NCBI RefSeq assembly: GCF_019393635.1 | Contig: NC_057862.1 | Span: 417,119,669 to 417,183,668 of the forward strand | Origin: Dromiciops gliroides | Taxonomy: Eukaryota; Chordata; Mammalia; Microbiotheria; Microbiotheriidae | Length of the DNA stretch: 64,000 nt | Direction: 5' to 3' | Part shown: positions 46,601-58,600 of the stretch, piece after piece | Layout: every line of letters starts with the position of its first letter | Numbering within the stretch: the first letter of the stretch is position 1 | Notes under the pieces: model-generated | Databases searched by the model: none | What the model was told of the DNA's origin: nothing | What the model saw: the letters and a program-made list of their open reading frames with translations, nothing else | Program-made: the position numbers and the translations under genes

Positions 46601-49600
46601 GTACAACATTTTTGGCTTTCTAAGGCACTTTTTTATTCATTAGTATAGGCAAGTAGATTGTGTAATAGATAGAGTGATGGAGATGGAGCCAGGTAGACCT
46701 GAGTTCAAATCCTTCTTTAGTCACTTACTAGCTTCATGACCCTTACTAGCAAGCCACTTAACCTCTCACCATCAGTTTCTTATCTATAAAATGGGAATAA
46801 TAATAATAACAACTGCCTTACAGGGTTGTTATGAGGATGCAATGAGATTATATATGGAAAGCACTTTGCAAACCTTAAAATTGTTAAGGGCTAAAATTCT
46901 AGCTAGATTGTCTAAAATCTAATGAGTGGTCGCCAATAAATTATAAGCTTTAGCAAGAGTTAGACTTTTAGGCATTTATTAAGGAGAATAAGAATTTGGT
47001 AAAGAGAGAGAAAGGCCTACATTCATCTATCTATTAAAGGGAGAGCACATTTCTAGCTCCCTTCTCCACCAGAGTCCTCAGGAAAGAGCGTGAGACCTAG
47101 TGCCAGTCTCTTCCTTCCTCCTCCCACTAGCCTGCGTCACTTCCTGACGCCAAAGAAAAGACTCCTGGTCTTGCCCTCAAAGACCTTCGCTTCATGGGCG
47201 GAACTCTTCTACAGTAAGTTTCCAGCAGGTGGCGTCATTCCAATCGTTACAAAATACTATGTAAACCTTAGCTATTTCTCTTGAACCTAACAACACCCCC
47301 TTGAGAAAGGTAGGGCATATTATGGTATCTCCATTTTATGGATAAGAGAACTGAATTCCAGAGACTAGCTGTGTGATCCTGGGCCTCAGTTTCCTCACCT
47401 GTATAATGAGGGAGTTAGACCACGTGGCCTCTAAGGTCCCTTCCAGGGCATAGTTTGTAACAAGCACTTAAAAATGCTTATTGATTGATGGTCACAAGGT
47501 AAGTCGGTGTTAGAGCCAGCACTGCTAATATATTACATGTGTATAACACTTTGAAGTTCTCCCGGTGTTTGTATGAATGTTCCTTATTAGAGCCTCACAA
47601 CAACTCTGTGAGGTAGGTAGGGAGTGAGGAAGTTGATGTTCAGAGAGGTTAAGGGAACTGTAGAAAGTTACACAGCTAGCAAGTAATGGTATAGCCAGGA
47701 ACAAAGTCTTCTTACCATGCTTTACTAGCTCTGCTATTTGGAAAGGATTCAAATAGTTTCAGTCTAGTTTTAATGTTGAGTATATGGTTTCCAATACATT
47801 GATATATTTAGTGATAGCTAGGTGGCACAGTAGATACATAGAGTGCTGGCCTTGGAGTCAGGAAAACCTGAATTCAGGTCTAGCCTCAGATACTTACTAG
47901 CTATGTGACCCTGGGCAAGTCACTTACCCTGCCTGTCTCAGTTTCCTCATCTGTAAAATGGGAATTTTAATGGCACCTGCCTCCCAGAGTTGTCAAATGA
48001 GATAATATTTTTATGAACTTTGCAAACCTTAAAATGCTATATAAATGCTAGCTATTATTATTTTGCAAGATTTGCAGCCCTTTGTATGTAATTCCCACCT
48101 AGACCATTAGCTTCTCAAGGGGGCAAAGCTGGTGCCCTCTCTCTTCCTTGCAATGTATGGTAGACACTTGGTTATGATCAGTTTAGCCTATCATTGATTT
48201 GTCGCCTCTGGCCTCTGTTTCATGTGTATGGTCTGAGCGCCTTCAGCCAGCTGTGTCTTGTCTTTCTTTCTTTAAGGCAAAGTTAAATCTGTTGTTAGGC
48301 ACATGGGAGGAGGTAGGAAGAGGCAGGAAGAGGCAGGAAGGGGAAGTAATCAAATGCAGGTAGCAGCAATCAAGGCCCCTCTGCTTCCTGAATCTGGGTT
48401 CTGACCCTATTGACTTCTCTCTTCTGGTGTTATTTGCAAAGCAAACCTTGCCTCTGGTGGGAAGGAAGTATCTGCCAGATCTGGCCATGCTAGGGGACAG
48501 ATTCTAGTGCCTCTGCCTGCTTATAGACAGCTTCAGTGTGGGAGCTCCCGGGCCTGGGCCCTGTGCAAGTGGAGGGTAGTAGTCTTGGGCCTTCTTTCTT
48601 GCTCATGATCCTCCTTGCTCCTCAGCCTGAAGCTATGGCGCATTTGGGGTGAGTCTGGGATTTGGTGGGAACGGCCCAGGAATCCCTGATTCTATTTCTG
48701 AGCCAGCCTGGCTTGGCTCATTTGGTTTCTCTGCTCTGTCTCCTTTAGCTGCCTGCAGTGGGAAGCTGGAACAGCATACTGAGAGGCGTGGAGTCATCTA
48801 CAGTCCATCCTGGCCCCTCAACTACCCCCCTGGCACCAACTGCAGCTGGTACATTCAGGGGGACCACGGGGACATGATCACCATCAGGTACGGATGGGCC
48901 CTGGAGTTGGAAGAAAAGGCTTGGGGTCTATTCAACTGATCAGCTAGCATTTATTAACTAATTGCTGTGTTCCAAGTGCTGGACTGGCATTGGAGACAGG
49001 CCCTGCCCTCAAGGAACTGCCATTCCCTTCCTGAGCCTGGGAAGAGAGAGCCTTTTCCTGCGTTGGTTGAAGCCACCTCAGAAAGCCTGGGTAGAGCCTG
49101 GGGCCTGTCTATATGGTCTTACATTTATATGTTTGCATGGATGATCATATGGTTATGAGTGTCAGGCTGGAAGGGATCTTAGAAATTATCAATTCTCTGA
49201 CCCCTCTTTTTGAAACCCAGAGAGGTTAAGTGATTTACCAAGAGTCACACAGGTAGCAAGGGGAAGAGTTGGGATTGGAACTCGAGTCCTTTGCCTCTAA
49301 ATCCAGTGTCCCCTCCACCATGCCATCCTAGTTTGAGAGGCTGTACCTTCTGTGCATGAGTCTTTACCTAGAGATTTTAGAAATGAGGGCCTAATTCAGT
49401 TGTCAGGAAACATTCTTGTCTAAGGACGTCCTGCATTTCAAAGGCCCCAGGACTTGAATGATAACCACTGAGCAGTAACCTTGGTGCCAGTCCTGAGTCT
49501 TTGCTAAGGGCTAAGAAGTGGGGCTCCCCAGGCTGATTGAGAAACCCTTTCTAAGCTGCTGAAGCTCAGGGAAGTCCTGAGGGGGAGCAGGACTGACACC

Positions 49601-52600
49601 CCTTCCCTGCTCCCCTCCTTCACAACACAGACTTAGAGGAGAGGCCCACCTCCTGAAGCCTGCTTTGAGATATGTCCCCAGCTCTTGGCTATTGGGTCTT
49701 TTCTGCATGTGGGAAAAGAGAGGCCTGGAAATCATGTAGGACTTTATCTGGAACCCTCTCTCATTCTTGTGCTGTTTCAGGGATATAGTGAGTAAGGGAA
49801 GAGCTGAGGATTAGGGGGCCTCATGGGGCACTTATAGGAGTACTTTGAGCCTCAGTCAGGAGTTGGTGAGCAGCTTCTTCCTTCGGTGAGAATTCTTTCT
49901 CTATGTCAAGGTCCCCGGCCCCATTTTGGGGGATCAGGAAGCAGTGTTGGGAAGCATCAGGCTTCCCCCATCTATAAAATGGGCAACATCCCAGAGAGGG
50001 TAAAAGGAACGTGATGAGCTGGGTGGGAGCAGTGTGAGTCCAATGTGACCTGGGCTTTTGGGATGCGGGGGTGGGGGGTTGTTCTGATGCTGGGTGAAGT
50101 GTGGGTGCCCAGGGGTGGAAATCCTCAAGCAGTTGAGAGATGGCTGGCATTTGCATACATCCTGGGCTGCTGAGTCTAGGTGCCACCACTGCCCGTGGCT
50201 GCCAGCAAACACAGCCACCTTCCTGCTGGCGGGTGTGTACAAGGCAGTGACTCATTCTGCTCCGCACCATCTGCCAGCTCAGCTGCTGCATGTGGCGGGA
50301 AACACAAGCTGCCTCACCATTCCACTGCTAGTGGAGTGCTTTTAAATGCAATCAAAAAGGTCAGTCTGACCATGGGCAGGAGTGGACAGGGGCTTGGCCT
50401 ACAGGCTAAAAATCAGCCTGTGGACCAGAAGCCCAAGAACTGGTCCTCACAGTCCTAAGTTCCTAGTCCCTGTGCCTTGGCATTTCTTAAATCTCCTGAC
50501 TGACGGCTATGATAAGCTGTGGAAGTGGGCAGAAGATAAGTGAATCCCACTGAATAATTTTGCATGCACTTAGCTGAGGAGAAACTCGCTGGGGGGGCTG
50601 AGGTCCTGGATGCTAGAGTTTTGTTTCTTTGGATATTGGCAAAGGCAACTCTGCCCTTCATGGGGAGGAAGTCCCTACTTTACAAAGTAAGAAAAGTGTT
50701 GGGGTGTGGAGATTGGATCAAATTAAGTGAGGAGTGCTAAAGACCCAGACCAGGACCAGGGGAGAGGAAGTGTGGAAAATGAAGAAGTCTGTGAGAAGTC
50801 AGTCTGCCAAAGGCAGACCTTGGAATCTATCTGCCTACTCTGACGCTTGTAAGGTATCAGTCAACTTCAGGCATGTTTCCTAAGGAGATCTCTTGGCCGC
50901 TACTTACCAGACCTGAGGGTTATGTGGTTTGAGACACTCAGACTAGGGACTATCCCATGGTAGTCCTGACAATGGAGCCCTAATTCTATCTACACACTTT
51001 GGGGTGATTAGGATAGTCACAGGAAAAAAAAATCCTGCAAATCCCGAGTATTTGTTGCAAAGCAGAACTAAATCGATACAAGCGGATTTGGACGCAAATG
51101 AGCTTATACCATGCTTCTTAATGACTAATCACCTGATACAATCACTTCTGAATAGACATCTCAGGTGTCAGAGGCACAGAACACAAACCCCAGAGCATAC
51201 AACTAATGTCAATGTTGGCTCTTGAGGATGAGGCTATCCCAGAGGGCCTAAGCTGTCTTCTAGTTGGAGATCCGGAAGCATGTGTCTGTATTCAAGGGCA
51301 GTGGGCTGTGATTGGTTTAATAAGCAAACTTTCTATGGTTAGGGTAGACTTAAGGGAGAACGTAGGAAAAGGTTATTGATTCTCATGAGTGGTCTGAACA
51401 TCATCTAGTTACCACTGCAGATAGTGGGTCCCCCTTTCTCATAATCCTGCTGATCTTGTCACCCACTTAGTCCCTTTTTCAGGAAGGAAATAAGCATTTA
51501 TTAAGCATCCACTGTGCTAAGGGCTTTTAGATATTATTATCTCATATAGATATTTATAGATATTATTGTTTGATTCTCACAGCAACCCTGGGAGGTAGAT
51601 GCTATCATGATCCATATTTTATAGTTGAGAAAACTGAGGCAGACAGGTTAAGAGACTTGTCCAAGGTCATACAGCTATCCAGTGTCTGAGGCCAGATTTC
51701 TGGATACCAGGCCCAGGGCTCTATCCACTGCACCACCGCAGAACAGGGAGCTGGTCAAACATCTCTATGTGAGTGTACAGAGTTGGAAGAGACCTTAGAG
51801 GTCATCGGGTCCATTTTTTGGATGAGGAATAGAGGAGGAGATCTGGGATTCTGCAAATCCTGTGCTTTTCCACTGTGGCACACGTTATTTTTGTCCACAC
51901 AGATCCAGGTGGAGGCAGACACATGCTCATGTGTAGGTGTCTGTCATCCCTCCCACACCTCCTCCTTGCTGTGTGAGAGGGCAGACAGCTGGCCCAGCAT
52001 TCTCAGCATGGGGCAGGTGTCTGGACTGTCTTCTTTCCTGGCTCCAAGGATGTGCAAGGCTGCGCTTTCCAGCTGTTGGCAGCTGTTGTGTTCCTCTGGG
52101 GGTTTGGTTAGAAGGTGTGGGTCACAGCCATGGTATAAACATGGCGTGACTTGGAGGAAGAAGACTTCACTGGGAGAACATGGGGCATCTGAGACGAGAT
52201 TTGTGCAGTGCCTCACACCAGGTGGGAAGGAAATCTGTGGGCACATGTGCTGACCCCCTTGGGTATTTAGGGGTTGTTAGGGAGTTTTGACCTGCCTCTA
52301 GCTACATCATGTTTTGCTAATATTTTCTTAAAAGAAATTGAATCCTTGCCTCTAAATGATACCTACAGAAAGAGGAGGAACTGTGAGCTTGGGGTAGTAG
52401 GCAGCTGCACTCAAAAAGACCCCCAAGAAAAGGTTGGATTGGTCTGGGTGTGGCAGTCAGATCCAGCAATAAGGATTTTTCTATTCAGATTTTCTAAAAG
52501 AATCCTAAATCACTCAGATTTTTTTCTTAGCTTGGTTGACTTGAAGAGCACAGAACTTTCCCTGTTCTGATAGACCTCAAAGGAGACTTTGTCTCCGTGG

Positions 52601-55600
52601 GGTCACAAATTTAACAAGCTGCACTCTCCCCATTAGATAGAGATGGTTTGGGAAGGCTTCCTAGAGGGAGGAAATTTTAAGTAGAGTTTGTCAGGAGAAG
52701 GAAAAAGGATCTTAGGGTCATGCATCTAGAGTTAGAATGAACCTTAGAAGCCAATTAGGTGGGGCAGCTAGGTGGCACAGTGGATAAAACACCAGCCCTG
52801 GATTCAGGAGGACCTGAGTTCAAATCCGGCCTCAGACACTTGACACTTACTAGCTGTGTAACCCTGGGCTTAATGCCACTTAATGCCAATTGCCCCCCCA
52901 CACACACACACATTAAAAAGCCAATTAGGTCATCAGCATTTCTATACATGACCAACAAAGTCCAGCAGCAAGAGATAGAAAGAGAAATTCCATTTAAAGT
53001 AACGGTAGATAATATAAAATACTTGGGAGTCTACTTGCCAAGACAAACCCAGGAACTCTATGAACACAACTACCAAACACTCTTCACACAAATCAAATCA
53101 GATCTAAATAATTGGAAAGATATCAATTGCTCATGGATAGGCAGAGCTAATATAGTAAAAATGACAATACTGCCTAAATTAATTTACTTATTCAGTGCCA
53201 TACCAATCAGATTACCTAAAAATTATTTTATACAGCTAGAAAAAATAATAACAAAATTCATCTGGAAAAACAAAAAATCAAGAATATCCAGGGAAATAAT
53301 GAAAAAAAATTCACAGGAAGGTGGGTTAGCGGTACCAAACCTGGAGCTTTACTATAAAGCGGCAGTCATCAAAACTATCTGGTACTGGCTAAAAAATAGA
53401 GTGGTAGATCAATGGAATAGGCTAGGCTCAGGAAATGCAGTAGTAAATGACACTAGTAATGTAGTGTTTGATAAACCCAAAGACTCCAGCTTCTGGGATA
53501 GGAACTCAGTATTTGACAAGAACTGCTGGGAAAACTGGAAGATAGTATGGCAGAAATTAGGCATAGACCAACATCTTACACCTTATACTAAAATAAGGTC
53601 AAAGTGGATACATGATTTAGACATAAGAGGCGATACCATAGGTAAATTAGGAGAGAAAGGAATAGTGTACCTATCAGATCTTTGGAAAGGAGAACAGTTT
53701 TTGACCAAACAAGAGATAGAGTATATTATAAAATGCAAAATGGATGATTTTGATTATATTAAATTAAAAAATTTTTGTACAAACAGAAGCAATGCATCCA
53801 AAATTGGAAGGGAGGCAGAAAACTGGGAAACAATTTTTGAGGCCAGTGCTTCTGATAAAGGCCTCATCTCTAAAATATATAGGGAAGTAAATCAAATTTA
53901 TAAGAATCCAAGTCATTCCCCAATTGAGAAATGGTCAAAGGATATGAACAGGCAGTTTTCTGATGAAGAAACCAAAGCTATCTATTCCCATATGAAAAAA
54001 TGCTCTAAATCTCTAATGATTAGAGAGATGCAAATTAAAACAACTCTGAGGTACCACCTGACACCTATCAGATTGGCTAAAATGACAAAAAAGGAAGATA
54101 ATAAATGTTGGAGAGGCTGTGGGAAAATTGGAACACTAATGCATTGTTGGTGGAGCTGTGAGCTGATCCAACCATTCTGGAGAGCAATTTGGAATTATGC
54201 CCAAAGGGCAATAAAGCTGTGCATACCCTTTGACCCAGCAATTCCACTTTTAGGTCTTTTGCCCAAAGAAATCATGGAAGGGGGAAAGGGACCCACATGT
54301 ACAAAAATAGTTATAGCTGCTCTTTACGTGGTAGCAAGGAATTGGAAGTTGAGGGGGTGCCCATCAATTGGGGAATGGCTGGACAAGTTGTGGTATATGA
54401 ATACAATGGAATACTATTGTGCTGTAAGAAATGATGAGCAGGAAGAGTTCAGAGAAACCTGGAGGGTCTTACGTGAGCTGATGATGAGTGAGATGAGCAG
54501 AACCAGAAGAACATTGTACACAGTATCATCAACATTGAGTGTTGACCTACTGTGATGGACTATATTCTTCTCACCAATGCAATGGTACAGAAGAGTTCCA
54601 GGGAACTCATGATAGAAGAGGATCTCCAAATCCAAGAAAAAAAAAAGAAAGAAAGAACTGGAGTATAGATGCTGATTGAACAATATTATTTCTTTTGTTT
54701 TGGGTGCTGTTGGTTTTTTTTTCTATTTTGAGGTTTTGCATCACTGCTCTGATTTTTTCTCTTGTAACAGGATTAATGCAGAAATAGGATTAATGTTATT
54801 ATGTGTATATATGTGTGTGTGTATATATCTATATCTATATGTATATGTATAGAGATATATAGACATAACCTATATCAGATTACCTGCTGTCTAGGGGAGG
54901 GGGGAGGGAGGGGAGGGAGGGAGAAAAATCTGAAATTGTAAAGCTTGTGTAAACAAAAGTTGAGAACTATCTTTACATGTAACAGAAAAAATAGAATACC
55001 TTATACATTAAAAAAAAAATTTAACCAAAAAAAAAAAAAAGAAGCCAATTAGGGAAGGACAACAGAAAGGGTCAGTATTTGAAGGGCTGTCATCTAGAAG
55101 AGGCATGTGAGATATCCTGAATTTTTTGTAGTTAATTTGCTATAGCTATAGATGCCAGTTTTGGGTAAGCATATTATCATTTTATTAAAATTATACCAGT
55201 AAAGGATTGATCACCACATGTCTCCCTAACTTCCCATGGCCTCAGGCCATGTGATAGAGAAAGTAGGGAGAGAGCTTCTGCATGAAAGTTAGTGCAAGAA
55301 GGAGAAAAGCCCCCAAATACCCATGCTATCTCCCAGAGAGACAGCAGGTGGTCTCAAGGAGACCCAGAGGGTTCAGAAGACCTAGAAGACCCCGCAAAGA
55401 CCCGTGCTGTCTTAAAAGAGAGCCCCTCATGGTGTCTTCCAAGGATTTTTATCATCTTTTGATAGAGGCAGATACATTTATCAAAGCTAATTGGTTAGCA
55501 TCATTCAATTCCATTGGTTGACATGACTTGAAGGTGGTCTACATTAAAATGAACTCTATGGATGACAAAGAATGCAAAAGACCCTCACTGAAGTTGTTCA

Positions 55601-58600
55601 AGGACATCAGTCCTTTACCCATCTGCACAAAAGAATCTATCTCCATTTCTTTTGTTCCCTTGGGTTTGTCCCAGATGAGATTTGACAAACTTTCTCAAGG
55701 AGAACTTGACTTTCTGGAGTGGGGTTGCAGGGGAAGGGAGAGAGAAAGCACTGAGAAACTGATCTCTGGGTCCCCCCAAGTAATCCATTATTAATCATTA
55801 TTTTCTCACAATACCATTTGGTCCCAAGAGGGCAGAACGGAGAGCTGTGGGTGGAAACTACAAAGAGGCAAATTTGGTTTTGATGTCAGGAAAAAATTCC
55901 CCAGAGTTAGTTACCCCAAAGTAGAATGGGCTACATGGGGAAAAAGTGGACTCCCCTTTGCTAGAGGTACTCAAGCAAAGATTGGAAGGCCACATAGGGG
56001 TGCCTCACATGGGAAACTCCTCTTCTGGTTTGGGTTGGCCTGGGTGGTGGTTGAGTTCTCTTTAATTCTGTGATTCCAGAGCTCAGAAAGAAGCAGGAGA
56101 CACAAGATACACACTTACATATAAGAGCACGTGGTTGTCTCTGTCTGGGAGAGATAAAATTCCATTGTTCTCCTTACTCTCCTTTCAGCTACCAGAACTC
56201 TAGGTTACTCTAGTCTGAGGGCACTAGATCTCTTATTGGCAGGTGGGGGCCCTTGGGCATAGCTTTTGAGTTGGGACTTGTGGTGGAGAGGTAAAAAAGT
56301 AAATCTTGAGTTCTTGGCTGTACGTTTCAGCTCAGATGTTGACTTCTCAAATTTTAAATCCTTCTCTCTGACCCCATGTCCCTCTCTCCTTTCCTGGGAT
56401 GTGAGTCCCCATATCTGACCCCATGGTCCCTGCCTCTGGTTTGCTAGGCCTTCTTCACCTGTCTCTCTACTCCCCTGCCCTAGTTTCAGAAACTTTGATG
56501 TGGAAGAATCCCACCAGTGCACCACAGACTGGCTCATGCTGGGCCCATCATCTCGCCGGGATGATTATCGGATCTGTGGTTCAGCCATCCCCCCTGCCTT
56601 CATCTCAGCCCGAGACCACGTTTGGATCTTCTTCCACTCAGATGCTTCTAGTTCGGGCCAAGCCCAGGGCTTCCGCCTGTCCTACATCCGAGGTAGTGAT
56701 GGGCTTCCCCACAAAGAAAAGCATGCCATGTTCAGGGTATTTTGTCCATGACTGAAGATGGGTGGGAAAAAGGAATTGGTTGAGGTATCCTCTCCCCAAC
56801 CCTAACCATTCTCACTTGGCCCCACTTCCTCACCTTCCCCACCATGCCCATCCTAAAATGCGATCTCTCATGGGGAACTGTGCTAGCCTTTCCTCAAGTC
56901 CTCACAGGAGGTTAGGGACAGGCCCCCATACTACAAAATCTCCTAGATGATTTAATCCCTCAAGGGCAGGTACCTCTAGCAATATTACCAGTCCACACAG
57001 TGGTGCTTCAATTAATCTGGCACCCACTGCTTCACCTAATCCTTAGAAAGCTTTATGAGGTATGCAGTGTGATTTTTGTTCCCATTTCACAGATGAGAAA
57101 AATGAGGTTCTGGGAAGCTAGATGACTTATCCAAGGTAACATACTTAGTAAGTGGCAGAACCCAAACTGATACTTCCCTCCTTCCTTCCCCCGTGTCCCG
57201 TCTCCCGCAGGAAAGCTGGGCCAGGCAGCTTGCCAACCAGATGAATTTCTCTGTGGCAACGGCAAATGCCTCCCAGGCCCTTGGCACTGCAATGCCATAG
57301 ACGAATGTGGGGATGGGTCAGATGAGAAGAACTGCTCAAATGTACCCACAGAGATCCCACCTAGCCTGTGCCCCCCTGGCACATTCCCCTGCAGCGGTGC
57401 CCGATCTACGCGGTGCCTGCCCACCGAGCGGCGCTGTGACGGAACTCAGGACTGCGGCGACAATTCAGATGAAGCCTATTGCCCTGACCTTTCCTGCGGG
57501 AGGCGGCTAGGCAACTTCTACGGGTCGTTCGCCTCTCCTGACCTCTTTGGAGCTGACCGCGGCTCTGATGACCTGCAGTGCACATGGCTTGTGGACACAC
57601 AGGACGCCCGACGTGTCCTCTTGCAGCTGGAGCTGCAGCTAGGCTACGATGACTACGTGCAGGTCTACGACGGCCTTGGGGAGCGTGCGGATCGCCTGTT
57701 GCAGACCCTGTCCTACCGCAGCAACCACCGCCTGGTCAGCGTGGAGGCCTCTGAGGGCCAGCTGACAGTGACTTACCATGCTCGAGCCCATAGTGTTGGC
57801 CACGGCTTCAATGCCACTTACCAGGTGAAGGGCTACTGCTTGCCTTGGGAGCAGCCATGTGGGAGTGACGAAGGCTGCTTTTCGGAGATGCAGCGCTGTG
57901 ACGGCTGGTGGCACTGTCCAGGGGGGAAGGATGAGGAGGGCTGCCCGGCCTGCCAGCAGGATGAATACCCCTGTGAGGGGGGCAGTGGGCTGTGCTATGC
58001 GCCCCCTGACCGCTGCAACAATCAGAAGAATTGCCCCGATGGCTCTGACGAGAAGAATTGCTTCTCTTGCCAGCCGGGGACCTTCCACTGTGGCACCAAC
58101 CTGTGTGTCTTTGAGACGTGGCGCTGTGATGGCCAGGAGGATTGCCAGGATGGCAGCGATGAACGGGACTGCTTGGCAGCGGTGCCCCGGAAGGTCATCA
58201 CCGCTGCCCTCATTGGCAGCCTGGTCTGTGGCCTCCTCCTCGTCATTGCCCTTGGCTGCGCCTTCAAGCTCTACTCCTTGCGCACACAGGAGTACAGGTG
58301 AGCACCTGGGGGGAGGCTGGGGCCCCCTGCCCTTCCACTGGAAATCTGGGTCACAGGATAAGGCTTGGGCAGCTAGGTGCATCAGTGGATAGAGTACCAG
58401 CCCTAGATTCAGGAAGACCTGAGTTCAAATCTGACCTCAAACACTCAACACTTACTAGCTATGTGACCCTGGGCAAGTCACTTAACCCTCATTGCCCCGC
58501 AAAACAAAACAAACAAAACAAAAACAAAAACAAAAACAAAACACAGGGCAAGGCTCTAGGTCACAGAGTCTGAACCTGGAGTCCCTAGATCACCAAAGAG

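Noticed and set aside
49821-50458. Overlapping 80-156 codon ORFs on both strands in LRP3 intron 3
   Set aside because: Mid-GC intron sequence without known similarity or consistent splice sites; overlap on both strands is typical of chance.
52759-54555. 598-codon ORF as a host gene
   Set aside because: It is a SINE frame running by chance into L1 ORF2. All recognisable residues after about codon 55 are L1.
57639-58382. Long minus-strand ORF opposite LRP3 exon 5
   Set aside because: Shadow of the GC-rich coding strand; no similarity and no splice logic.
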